In this document: in pieces, positions 7,756 to 16,012 of the stretch
Position numbering within the stretch: position 1 is the first letter of the stretch
How the letters are laid out: every line of letters begins with the position of its first letter
NCBI GenBank assembly: GCA_004559785.1
Contig: SFXD01000041.1
Span: 1-18,676, forward strand
Direction of reading: 5' to 3'
Source: a bacterium
GTDB taxonomy: Bacteria > Bacteroidota > Bacteroidia > Bacteroidales > Bacteroidaceae
Length of the DNA stretch: 18,676 bases
Made by a program: the position numbers and the translations under genes
Notes under the pieces: generated by a model
Databases searched by the model: none
The model's input: the letters and a program-made list of their open reading frames with translations, nothing else
What the model was told of the DNA's origin: nothing

Positions 7756-7935
7756 TCAAGCTTCCTTCTCGATAGCCACCTTGCCACGATAGTATCCGCA
7801 TGCAGGACAAACCGTGTGGTAGATGTGGAACTCGCCACAATTTGGGCATACTGCCAATGCGGGGGCTACTGCCTTGTCATGGGTTCTTCTCTTGAGGGTC
7901 CTTGTCTTGGACTGTCTTCTTTTAGGATGTGCCAT
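7756..7935 (-). CDS. rpmF: 50S ribosomal protein L32 (zinc-ribbon form)
   Basis: A 59-codon gene. The protein begins MAHPKRRQSKTRT, the basic, conserved N-terminus of bacterial L32. A zinc ribbon follows with C30, C33, C43 and C46 (CPNC...CPAC), so this is the zinc-binding (C+) type. L32 is a structural protein of the large ribosomal subunit. The gene lies 14 nt downstream of the DUF177/YceD gene, the near-universal neighbour of rpmF, and is followed by an intrinsic terminator. Length and motif make the call safe. Confidence 0.98.
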   Translation of the reverse strand: MAHPKRRQSKTRTLKRRTHDKAVAPALAVCPNCGEFHIYHTVCPACGYYRGKVAIEKEA

Positions 7936-7949
7936 TTTCTTATACTTTT

Positions 7950-8474
7950 TTATTGTTTGTTTAATATTTTCTTCAACTCATTCCAGCGAGGGTCCGTCGG
8001 AGCATCGTCCTGGTCCGCACCCGCCGCGGGCGTCATTGCCTGCAGCAGCCCCGACATCGTCTCGTTGCAACCTCCGCTGGGGTGAACGTGACGGAGAGGT
8101 ATCTCAAGCCTGGCAAACTCGTATATGTTCCATGCCACGTTGACTACACCTTCTGTCTCGGGTACTGTCACCAGTTCGCCATCGTCCGAATACTCACCGC
8201 CAAGCTTCACACGCAAGCCATGCTCCGCATCTATGGGGAAATCCATCAATTCGAGACAGCGGTCGCAGGTTACCTTCACCGTACCCTTCAGCCTGAACCG
8301 GAGTTCATAGGCTCCTGAAGTCCTACACACCCGTAACGAGACATCCAGCCTACCCTGCCTGATCTCAGAACCCTGGACAGCCGAGAAGAATTCATCGTCC
8401 GCACACCATTGATACGACGTGGTATCGGACGGCATACCCTTCAAATCAACCTTATAACTATCCAGTTTCTCCAT
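7950..8474 (-). CDS. yceD: DUF177 / YceD family protein
   Basis: A 174-residue protein with the DUF177 signature. The CDRC motif is at 70-73, preceded by a beta-strand (RLKGTVKVT). A second conserved block, NIYEFARLEIPLRHVHP...C, has H131 and C136. The C-terminus DPRWNELKKI is the typical family ending. The family is linked to large-subunit rRNA accumulation in plants and bacteria, and it nearly always sits next to rpmF, as here (14 nt). The N-terminus MEKLDSYKVDLKGM is the usual Bacteroidales start, so the ATG is trustworthy. The promoter -7 box lies only 7 nt before that ATG, implying little or no 5' leader. Confidence 0.93.
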   Translation of the reverse strand: MEKLDSYKVDLKGMPSDTTSYQWCADDEFFSAVQGSEIRQGRLDVSLRVCRTSGAYELRFRLKGTVKVTCDRCLELMDFPIDAEHGLRVKLGGEYSDDGELVTVPETEGVVNVAWNIYEFARLEIPLRHVHPSGGCNETMSGLLQAMTPAAGADQDDAPTDPRWNELKKILNKQ

Positions 8475-8481
8475 CGGGCTG

Positions 8482-8513
8482 CAAAATTACAAAAAAAACA
8501 AATACCTTCACAA
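8482..8513 (-). promoter_or_regulatory. Promoter of the yceD-rpmF(-fabH-era-der) block
   Basis: On the minus strand there is a TTG at 8513-8511, a 21-nt spacer, and TAATTTTG at 8489-8482, a good fit to the Bacteroidetes consensus. The -7 box ends 7 nt before the yceD ATG at 8474, so transcription should start at or within a few bases of the start codon. Confidence 0.75.
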
Positions 8514-8537
8514 GAATTTGCTCTAAAAATTGGCTAT

Positions 8538-9722
8538 TTAGCGTTTTTTGAGTTCTACGCGGAATGTGGTACCCTTCCCCAACTCGGAGTTTTTCACGAA
8601 AATGCGCCCGTTGTGGTAACTCTCCACTATTCTCTTGGCAAGCGACAGTCCAAGCCCCCATCCACGCTTCTTGGTGGTATAGCCGGGGGTGAATACCGTG
8701 CTGAACCTGTTCTTTGGAATCCCCTTTCCCGTATCCGACACCTCCACGGATATGCACCCCGTCTCCTCACGCGCCGTAATGGTTATGCTGCCCGAGCCGT
8801 CCATGGCATCGATGGCATTCTTGCACAGGTTCTCTATCACCCACTCGAACAACGGGGCGCTCAGGGGTGCTATCAGTGCCTGCCCCGGCACGTCGAGGCT
8901 GACGCAGACATGGTTGCTGGCACGGCGGCTGATGTACGACACCACCTGCTCCAGGACGTCCACCAGGTTCTCCGGCTTAGGCTCCGGCTGGGAACCTATC
9001 TTGCTGAAACGTTCGGCTATCCTCTGAAGCCGCTGTATGTCCTTGCCCATCTCCGGCAGGAGCTCGTCGTCGGGATACATCTCCAATAACACCTCCTGCC
9101 ATGCCATGAGGCTGCTGATAGGCGTGCCTAACTGGTGGGCCGTCTCCTTGCTCAGGCCTACCCACACTTTGTTCTGCTCCGCCTTCTTGCTGCTAAGCAG
9201 GGCAAAGATTGCCACCACCACGAATATCAGCACGATGCCGAGCTGGATGTAAGGCCACCACGCAAGGCGGCGCAGCATCAGGCTGTCGTCGTAGCATATC
9301 TCCATGTAGTCGGTCTTGGACAGATAGATGCGTATGGAATGGCCTGCCCTGCGCATGGCCTGGGCCTTGGCGGAGATGGCCTCATCGGGGATGCGCCCGT
9401 CCCTTTCGCCGACGACGATGTTCCTGTAGTCCTGCACGACTCCCTCGCTGTCAGTCACCACTACGGGAATCGTGTTGTTGCCGTTGAGCACGGTCCAGAC
9501 GAGGGTAAGGTCGGTGTTGCCGTCCGCATTGTTGAGCGACCTCATGGCCTCTGCCCATATTTCCATCTTGTGATGCTCCTCCGTCTTGAGGTCGCGCACC
9601 AGGAAATGAGACACTACCAGGGAGGCCACGCTCAGCACGACGGCTGCCACCACGAGGAGGATCTTGACCTGACGAATCCTATTTATCCACTGCATATACA
9701 TATATAACGATTCTTTTTGCAT
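8538..9722 (-). CDS. Membrane sensor histidine kinase (orphan)
   Basis: A 394-residue kinase with two membrane helices (about 19-42 and 156-178) flanking a ~110-residue periplasmic sensor region of no recognised family. The cytoplasmic part has an H-box ETAHQLGTPISSL with the phospho-acceptor His at 196. An HATPase_c domain follows, with the N-box around N298/N302, the G1 box DTGKG at 330-334, an F-box-like segment (FSTVFTPGY) and the G2 box GWGLGLS at 354-360. All catalytic elements are intact. No response regulator is adjacent: downstream is yceD and upstream, divergently, the C11 peptidase. The ATG at 9722 has no Shine-Dalgarno, and Met8 or Met10 are possible alternative starts that would leave both helices intact. 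The signal sensed is unknown. Confidence 0.9.
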   Translation of the reverse strand: MQKESLYMYMQWINRIRQVKILLVVAAVVLSVASLVVSHFLVRDLKTEEHHKMEIWAEAMRSLNNADGNTDLTLVWTVLNGNNTIPVVVTDSEGVVQDYRNIVVGERDGRIPDEAISAKAQAMRRAGHSIRIYLSKTDYMEICYDDSLMLRRLAWWPYIQLGIVLIFVVVAIFALLSSKKAEQNKVWVGLSKETAHQLGTPISSLMAWQEVLLEMYPDDELLPEMGKDIQRLQRIAERFSKIGSQPEPKPENLVDVLEQVVSYISRRASNHVCVSLDVPGQALIAPLSAPLFEWVIENLCKNAIDAMDGSGSITITAREETGCISVEVSDTGKGIPKNRFSTVFTPGYTTKKRGWGLGLSLAKRIVESYHNGRIFVKNSELGKGTTFRVELKKR

Positions 9723-9772
9723 TTTATTGCAAAAACATACTTGCCTATGCGCTTCCTCTTGACTTTTTTTCT

Positions 9773-9780
9773 TACCTTTG
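9773..9780 (+). promoter_or_regulatory. -7 box of the C11 peptidase gene
   Basis: TACCTTTG matches TAnnTTTG and lies 5 nt before the chosen ATG at 9786. No TTG is found at the usual 19-21 nt upstream, so only the -7 element is supported. The same 13-base string (TACCTTTGCACCG) recurs at 18377-18389. Confidence 0.5.
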
Positions 9781-9785
9781 CACCG

Positions 9786-10973
9786 ATGAAACGGTTTTTT
9801 CTACACATTATTATATTCATTTCGGCATCTCTGTGGCTGGAATCCTGCAAAGAAAAGGAAAACCTACCCACGCCCGACGAGGGAATCTCCATACAGGACT
9901 CCACCGAGTTCACTGCCATACTCTACATGCTGGCAGAGGGACTGGGCGACTATTGGACAGAACAGGACATAAAGGAACTGGTGAGCGGAAAAGACCAGAT
10001 ACCAGAGAACGCCAGGGTAGTGATATATATCGACTATGCGAAGGATAAATACGGGCAGGACCGACCTCCCGTGATATACCAGGTGGATGCCAAGCACGGC
10101 AAGCGCGTCTGGATGACATACGAGAACGACGAAGACTGCACCGATTCGCTGACCATGCTGCGCAACCTGAAGCACATCACCACATACTTCCCTGCCAGGA
10201 AATACGGAATCACGTTCAGCGCGCACGGCTCGGGATGGACGTTCAGGCACAAGGCCAAGAGGAGAGCCATCGGATGGGACAACACCTACGGCACCAACTA
10301 CCTGAACATCCCTACGCTGCGAGGTGTGCTGGAGAACCTGCCACGCATGGAGTACGTCTTCTTTGACGTCTGCTTCATGCAATGCGTGGAGGTGGCCTAC
10401 GAACTGCGCAACACCACGCGCTGGGTGATTGGCAGCCCTGCCGAGATTCCCAAGATAGGGGCTCCGTACGACCTGCTGGCAAGACCCCTTACAGAGGGCG
10501 ACGTCGAGGGAATAGTACGCAACTACGAGGGGTACTTCCTCAAGAGCTCATATCCCGGGATCCTGCTGTCGGCGGCAAGGTGCGACAAGCTCGACACGCT
10601 CGCCATTGCCACGTCCGCCTACGTAAAGGAACACTTCGCCGACAAGGGCACCTTGGCGAATACATACAACATACAAAGGTACTCTGACTTCTCTGATTTC
10701 ACCTATTGCTACGACATCCGTTCACTCATGTACAACATGCTATCCGAGTCCGAGTACCTCGACTGGATGGAGGTGTACGAAATGGCAGTACCCATACGGG
10801 CCATAGGCACAGGCAGATGGATGGCAGACTTTTGCATCTCGCCATACGTCAGGTACCCCGAGCAGTACGGAGGCATGTCGATGTTCATCCCGGAATACAC
10901 ATCACAGATGACCCAAGACCTGCACTTGCTACAATGGTATACCGGTGCCGGATGGGCTACGACGGGATGGTGA
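9786..10973 (+). CDS. Clostripain-like (C11) cysteine peptidase lipoprotein
   Basis: A 395-residue protein with a lipoprotein signal (hydrophobic 4-18, lipobox LESC, acceptor Cys 21) followed by charged KEKEN. The peptidase C11 core is clear: the catalytic His147 in FSAHGSGW and Cys196 in the FFDVCFMQC segment, each following a beta-strand as in clan CD. Clostripain relatives cut after basic residues, often after self-processing; the specificity here is not shown by sequence. The ATG at 9786 was preferred over in-frame upstream Mets (9717, 9747) because the lipoprotein signal begins there and the -7 box overlaps the alternative reading. It is the first gene of a plus-strand peptidase cluster, with a 55-nt gap to the M24 gene and no promoter box in that gap. 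Confidence 0.9.
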   Translation: MKRFFLHIIIFISASLWLESCKEKENLPTPDEGISIQDSTEFTAILYMLAEGLGDYWTEQDIKELVSGKDQIPENARVVIYIDYAKDKYGQDRPPVIYQVDAKHGKRVWMTYENDEDCTDSLTMLRNLKHITTYFPARKYGITFSAHGSGWTFRHKAKRRAIGWDNTYGTNYLNIPTLRGVLENLPRMEYVFFDVCFMQCVEVAYELRNTTRWVIGSPAEIPKIGAPYDLLARPLTEGDVEGIVRNYEGYFLKSSYPGILLSAARCDKLDTLAIATSAYVKEHFADKGTLANTYNIQRYSDFSDFTYCYDIRSLMYNMLSESEYLDWMEVYEMAVPIRAIGTGRWMADFCISPYVRYPEQYGGMSMFIPEYTSQMTQDLHLLQWYTGAGWATTGW

Positions 10974-11028
10974 CGCCGATGCGGATACCAAGCAGACAAC
11001 CGAACATAACATAACAAAACATACGCCT

Positions 11029-12429
11029 ATGCTTTTTGACAAAGAAACTTACAAGGAAAGACGCCGGACGCTGAAGAGGAGCGTCGGTTCAGGCATCATC
11101 CTGCTCCCGGGCAACGACAATTCACCAGCAAACTATCCTGCCAACTCGTACAAGTTCCGGCAGGACAGCAGTTTCCTCTATTACTACGGATTGCACAGGG
11201 ACGGACTGGCAGGCATACTGGACATCGACGATGACCGCGACTACCTCGCAGGAGACGACATCGACATAGACGACATCGTGTGGTTCGGGCAGGTAGACAG
11301 CATGGCGGACATGGCAAGGCAATGCGGAGCCGACGCCACCATGACCATGGCTGGTATGCGAGAATACATCTCGAAGGCAAGCGCTGCTGGCAGGCGCATA
11401 CATTTCCTGCCACCATACAGGCACGACACCATGATTGCCCTAATGGACCTGACGGGAATACACCCTCACAAGCAACGCGAGGCAGCATCCGTAGGACTGA
11501 TAAAGGCCGTGGTCGACCAGAGAGCCGTGAAGAGCGACGCCGAGATTGCCGAGATAGAACGGGCTTGTGCAATAGGATACGAGATGCACACCACGGCCAT
11601 GAGGATGGCAAGGCCAGGCATCACGGAGCAGGAGATTAGCGGACGCATCAGCGGCATCGCCAGCAGTCGCGGCTGCATGGTGTCCTTCCAGAGCATAGTT
11701 ACCATGCACGGGGAGATAATGCACGGCTACCCCAGCCCACGCCCCTTGGAGGAGGGCAGGCTCCTGCTGTGCGACGCCGGAGCAGAAACCAACGAGAACT
11801 ATTGCAGCGACAATACCCGCACCTCGCCAATCGGCGGAAGGTTCACCCAGAGGCAAAGGGAAATATACAGCATAGTGGAGGAGTGCCACGACCATGCCCT
11901 CTCGCTGGCCAGGCCCGGGGTGAAGTGGTGGTACGTGCATTTCGGCGTATGCCGCCTCATGACCGACAGGCTGAAGGAAATCGGACTCATGAAGGGAGAT
12001 ACCGAGGAGGCCGTACGTGCCGGGGCACACGCAATGTTCATGCCCCACGGACTGGGACACATGATGGGAATGGACGTACACGACATGGAGGGTCTGGGAC
12101 AGACCTACGTGGGATTCGACGAGGAGGTACGGCCCAACCTGGAGCAGTTCGGCACCAACTGCCTGCGATGCGGAAGGAGGCTGCAGGAGGGCTTCGTGAT
12201 GACGGACGAGCCCGGCATCTACTTCATACCAGCCTTGATAGATGACTGGAAAGCCAAGGGACATTGCAAGGACTTCCTCAACTTCGACATGCTGGAGACG
12301 TACAAGGACTTCGGAGGCATCAGGCTCGAGGACGACATCCTTATCACAAAGGACGGCTGCCGCTTCCTGGGCAAGGAACTGATACCCTACCACATCGACG
12401 ACGTAGAGGCATTCTTGGGCAATTCATAG
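11029..12429 (+). CDS. Xaa-Pro aminopeptidase (M24B, PepP-like)
   Basis: A 466-residue cytoplasmic metallopeptidase without a signal peptide. The N-terminal domain (about 1-170) carries the aminopeptidase-P N fold (FRQDSSFLYYYGL). The pita-bread catalytic domain follows, with the five dinuclear metal ligands D249, D261, H344, E394 and E434 in the expected contexts (LCDAG, DNTRT, HGLGHMMG, DEPGIYF, RLEDD). These enzymes remove the N-terminal residue of peptides with Pro at position 2. The ATG at 11029 matches the family N-terminus; an upstream in-frame ATG would overlap the C11 gene. No Shine-Dalgarno is visible. It sits between two other peptidase genes and is probably co-transcribed with them. 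Confidence 0.95.
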   Translation: MLFDKETYKERRRTLKRSVGSGIILLPGNDNSPANYPANSYKFRQDSSFLYYYGLHRDGLAGILDIDDDRDYLAGDDIDIDDIVWFGQVDSMADMARQCGADATMTMAGMREYISKASAAGRRIHFLPPYRHDTMIALMDLTGIHPHKQREAASVGLIKAVVDQRAVKSDAEIAEIERACAIGYEMHTTAMRMARPGITEQEISGRISGIASSRGCMVSFQSIVTMHGEIMHGYPSPRPLEEGRLLLCDAGAETNENYCSDNTRTSPIGGRFTQRQREIYSIVEECHDHALSLARPGVKWWYVHFGVCRLMTDRLKEIGLMKGDTEEAVRAGAHAMFMPHGLGHMMGMDVHDMEGLGQTYVGFDEEVRPNLEQFGTNCLRCGRRLQEGFVMTDEPGIYFIPALIDDWKAKGHCKDFLNFDMLETYKDFGGIRLEDDILITKDGCRFLGKELIPYHIDDVEAFLGNS

Positions 12430-12512
12430 AATGCACCCACGCATGGTGGAGGCCACACAAACTCAAGATACAAACGACAATTAACATTCAACAATCAATA
12501 AAGTAACACAAG

Positions 12513-13730
12513 ATGAAGAAAGAAATTATCTTTGCGGCACTGGCATTGATGACCGCAATCCCCGTTGGTGCCAAGACCAAGAAAAAGGAGCTGCCTAAGG
12601 ACACCCTCATTTTCACTACAGTAGTAGAGAACCCCGTCACCTGCATCAAGAACCAGAATAGCAGCGGTACGTGCTGGAGTTATTCATCACTGGCTTTCCT
12701 CGAAAGCGAGGTCATCAAGAAGCATCCCGAGATGAAGGACGACCTCGACCTGTGCGAGTCATTCCTCGTCAGCAAGACATACACGGACAGGGCCGACAGG
12801 CATGTCCGCACGCATGGCGACGCAAGCTTCAGCCAGGGCGGCAGCTTCTACGATGCCATCTTCTGCATGGAGCACTACGGACTGATTCCCGAAGGCATCA
12901 TGCCCTACCCCATGACGAACTACGGGGACTCCCTGTTTAACTTCGGCTGTTTCTTCCCGCCGATGGAGGCTTACCTGAAGGCGATTGCGAAGAGCGATGC
13001 GAAGAAAATCAATCCCGCATGGAAGAAAGACCTCCAGCACATGCTCGACAACTACTTCGGGGAGTGCCCTACGGAGTTCGAGTACAAGGGCAAGAAGTAT
13101 ACCCCGCAGTCGTTCGTCAAGGACTACCTCTCACTCGACCCTAACGACTACGTCAGCCTGACCAGCTATTCCCACCAGCCTTACTACGGCAGTTTCATAC
13201 TCGAGATACAGGACAACTGGCGATGGGCAAGCAGCTACAACCTTCCCCTCGAGGAGTTGGTTCGCGTAATGGAAGAGAGCGTCAGGAACGGATGGACCTT
13301 CGCCTGGGGCGCGGATGTCAGCGAGGAGGGTTTCAGCCGACGCACGGGCAAGAACAAGTGCGTTGCCACCGTGCCCGACACCAAGGAGACCGCCGGCGTG
13401 GGAAGCGACCAGAGCCGTTGGACTGGTGAGAAGGCCGGCACGAAGATTTCCGAGAGCGACAATGCCGGCGAGAAGACCATCACGCCTGAGATGAGGCAAC
13501 TGGCATACGACAATTGGGAGACTACCGACGACCATGGCATGCAGATCTACGGCATAGCCAAGGACCAGAACGGAAAGGAATACTTCATGATGAAGAACTC
13601 CTGGGGCGACTACGGGCCATACAAGGGATTCTGGTATGTCAGCAAGCCATACGCCGCTTACAAGACAATGAACATCGTCATCAACAAGAACGCCATTCCC
13701 ACCGACATTCGCAAGAAGTTGGGAATATGA
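12513..13730 (+). CDS. Exported C1B aminopeptidase C / bleomycin hydrolase-like protease
   Basis: A 405-residue papain-fold peptidase of the C1B subfamily. The oxyanion Gln48 and nucleophile Cys54 lie in NQNSSGTCWSYSS, the catalytic His341 in TTDDHGMQIYG and Asn362 in MKNSWGDYG. A Sec signal peptide is predicted for residues 1-20 (MKKE, then a hydrophobic core, ending in VGA). The mature enzyme should therefore be periplasmic or outer-envelope, whereas the classical bleomycin hydrolase/PepC is cytoplasmic. A polar, low-complexity stretch (about 285-325) lies between the two halves of the active site, as I recall in other Bacteroidales homologues. The gene is 83 nt after the M24 peptidase and is followed by a strong terminator, making it the likely last gene of the cluster. 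Confidence 0.92.
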   Translation: MKKEIIFAALALMTAIPVGAKTKKKELPKDTLIFTTVVENPVTCIKNQNSSGTCWSYSSLAFLESEVIKKHPEMKDDLDLCESFLVSKTYTDRADRHVRTHGDASFSQGGSFYDAIFCMEHYGLIPEGIMPYPMTNYGDSLFNFGCFFPPMEAYLKAIAKSDAKKINPAWKKDLQHMLDNYFGECPTEFEYKGKKYTPQSFVKDYLSLDPNDYVSLTSYSHQPYYGSFILEIQDNWRWASSYNLPLEELVRVMEESVRNGWTFAWGADVSEEGFSRRTGKNKCVATVPDTKETAGVGSDQSRWTGEKAGTKISESDNAGEKTITPEMRQLAYDNWETTDDHGMQIYGIAKDQNGKEYFMMKNSWGDYGPYKGFWYVSKPYAAYKTMNIVINKNAIPTDIRKKLGI

Positions 13731-14060
13731 CGAGACGTTGACATAGAAGCAGGCAACGACCTTTACCTGCGCCTGCGCAATTACGGCAATGGTGCCCCCT
13801 GCAACACGGAGGGCACCATTGTTTTTTTGTCCTCAGTTTCCAATCCTGCGCCAGGCCAAGCAAGGAGCGGGCTATGGCATGGAAGGGAAATCGTCAAGGG
13901 GTATTCTGCTAATCAGCCTTAGCCGACTATTGGCCGAGGATACGGCGGACGTCATGTTTCCTTGCATGAAGGAGCGATGCGGGCATCATGACCGAGCAAA
14001 TGCTGAGACAGGACCAAAAAGATGACGCAAAGAAAATGACTAAGGGAAATCAGAGAAAGT
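13731..14060. other. Intergenic region between convergent genes
   Basis: The region holds the plus-strand terminator at 13787-13828. The remaining ~230 nt before the recQ stop contain no convincing ORF, promoter box or repeat. A small hairpin-capable TCCTT...AAGGA (about 13959-13973) is not significant on its own, and no clear terminator for recQ was found. Confidence 0.6.
13787..13828 (+). terminator. Intrinsic terminator of the peptidase cluster
   Basis: A perfect 11-bp stem, CAATGGTGCCC (13787-13797) and GGGCACCATTG (13811-13821), with a 13-nt loop, is followed at once by seven T residues (13822-13828). It lies 56 nt after the C1B stop. Confidence 0.95.
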
Positions 14061-15980
14061 TCATTTCTGTTTATTACTAAAATCCTTTTGCTTGTTCAGG
14101 CAAACGTATGCCCCATCCATTAGGAGTTCTTCCCTTGCCTGCATGATGTCGAGCACCTCCGTGAGCTTGGCTTCCGAATGCTCCACCTCCCTCAGTTCCC
14201 ATGCCAACACGGGTCCCCTGTGCATCAACGCCAACAGCCGGCCCCTTATTTCCTGGTATTCCTCTTCCGACAGGGTTTCGCTGGATTGCGACTCGCAACG
14301 GTCGCAGATGCCACAACGGTCGGAGGAGTCCTCCCCGAAATAGCGCAACAGCATCCTGCTCCTGCATTCATGCGTTTCGGAGCAATACCTATACATAGCC
14401 TTCAGGCGATGCTCGTAGGCATCCTTCTGCCTTTTGTACACATTGTATGGCAGAACCACATCGCTCGTCTCCACCCTCCGGCACCTGAACGTGACACGGG
14501 GCAGCCTCTTGCGTGGGATGTACGAAACCAACCCTGCCTTACTCAGGTCGGCAAGGGTATGGTAGACGTCGTCTGCGCTCAGTCCCGTATCCCTTGCTAC
14601 GAGGCTTTCGTCCATATAGACGTAATCTACGAAAAGCCCCCCGTAATTCCTGAACAGCGACATGACCACCAGCCTGCACCTGTCGTCGATGCTACGGAAC
14701 AATTCATCCCTCGCAGCCCTGATGTGCAACCGGCTCACAGCCTCCTCCTCGTCGTGGTACTCGATGTACCCGGCCTTGTCCAACAATGCGAGAGCATTCC
14801 TCAACGTATTGGGGAAAAAGCCGAAGGTCCTGCAAAACCTGCCAATGTCGAACTCACGTGTCACGTTGAAGCCATCGCCTACGGCAAGACCCAGATAGCA
14901 ACATACCTTCTCGTACGAATCGCGTATGTAGTCGATGCAGGGAAAAGCCTGCTCCAGCTTGGTGGAAATAGGCACCAGCCCCCGCTTGTCGATTACGATG
15001 ATGGAACAAGCCGGCTTGCCATCCCTTCCTGCCCTTCCTGCCTCCTGGAAGTATGCCTCGATGGAGTCGGGCACGTCGACATGCACCACAAGGCGGACAT
15101 CGGGCTTGTCTATTCCCATGCCAAAGGCATTGGTCGCCACCATTATCCTGTACTCTCCTCTCTGCCATGCATCCTGACGAAGGTCCTTGTCCTGCTGTTC
15201 CAGTCCCGCATGGTAATACGTGGCGGAGAATCCGTCAAAGGAAAGGCTGTCCGCCAACTCCTTGCTCCTCTCCCTGCTACGGACATATACTATGCACGAC
15301 CCAGGATACTCCCGCAAGGCATGCAGCAGCCCCTCGTATCTTGAGAATGCGTCACATACCTTGTAGGCAAGGTTGGAACGGAAGAAACTCATCCTGAAGA
15401 CATTCTCTTCACGGAAGCCCAGCACACGCTGTATGTCCCTGGCCACTTCCGGCGTAGCCGTTGCGGTCAATGCCAGGAATGGCGCATCTGGCAGGATGTC
15501 CCTTATGGTTGCTATCTGCAAGTAGGACGGGCGGAAATCATAACCCCACTGGCAGATGCAATGTGCCTCGTCGACAGTGACGAAGCTCACCTTCATGTGG
15601 GAAAGCTTGGCAAGGAAAGACTGGGATGCCAGACGCTCGGGCGACACATACAGGAACTTGTATGCTCCAAGTATGCAATTCTCCATTGCCACCATGGCTT
15701 TGTCGTGAGGCATGCCGGAATGAATGTAAGCCGCCTTGATGCCACGACGCACCAAGGACTCCACCTGATCCTTCATCAAGGCCTTGAGCGGCGTGATTAC
15801 CAGACACGTCCCTTCCATCATCAAGGCTGGCAATTGGAACGTAAGGCTCTTGCCACCACCCGTAGGCATGAGTCCCAGTGTATCCTTCCCGGAAGAAATG
15901 CTTTCTATTATCTCACGCTGGATACCCCGGAATCCGTCATATCCCCAATATTTCCGTAGCAAGGAAAGGCTGTCATCCAT
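14061..15980 (-). CDS. recQ: ATP-dependent DNA helicase RecQ (no HRDC)
   Basis: A 639-residue superfamily 2 helicase. Walker A PTGGGKS is at 39-45, DEAH at 137-140, TATAT at 172-176 and motif VI QEAGRAGRD at 312-320. A zinc cluster, C539-x16-C556-x2-C559-x2-C562, follows with the same spacing as E. coli RecQ. Only ~77 residues follow it, so no HRDC domain is present and the RQC winged helix is short. RecQ unwinds DNA 3'-5' during recombination and fork repair. The ATG at 15980 is preferred because the RecQ family N-terminus starts there. A TTG 36 nt upstream would overlap the recJ stop as TTGA. The gene is directly downstream of recJ, its functional partner in end resection. Confidence 0.96.
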   Translation of the reverse strand: MDDSLSLLRKYWGYDGFRGIQREIIESISSGKDTLGLMPTGGGKSLTFQLPALMMEGTCLVITPLKALMKDQVESLVRRGIKAAYIHSGMPHDKAMVAMENCILGAYKFLYVSPERLASQSFLAKLSHMKVSFVTVDEAHCICQWGYDFRPSYLQIATIRDILPDAPFLALTATATPEVARDIQRVLGFREENVFRMSFFRSNLAYKVCDAFSRYEGLLHALREYPGSCIVYVRSRERSKELADSLSFDGFSATYYHAGLEQQDKDLRQDAWQRGEYRIMVATNAFGMGIDKPDVRLVVHVDVPDSIEAYFQEAGRAGRDGKPACSIIVIDKRGLVPISTKLEQAFPCIDYIRDSYEKVCCYLGLAVGDGFNVTREFDIGRFCRTFGFFPNTLRNALALLDKAGYIEYHDEEEAVSRLHIRAARDELFRSIDDRCRLVVMSLFRNYGGLFVDYVYMDESLVARDTGLSADDVYHTLADLSKAGLVSYIPRKRLPRVTFRCRRVETSDVVLPYNVYKRQKDAYEHRLKAMYRYCSETHECRSRMLLRYFGEDSSDRCGICDRCESQSSETLSEEEYQEIRGRLLALMHRGPVLAWELREVEHSEAKLTEVLDIMQAREELLMDGAYVCLNKQKDFSNKQK

Positions 15981-16012
15981 ATATCGCTCGCCAGAATGTG
16001 AAAATGCCCCTG

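Noticed and set aside
12435..12455. CCAC...GTGG hairpin between the M24 and C1B genes as a terminator
   Set aside because: The stem is only 4-5 bp and there is no T-tract.
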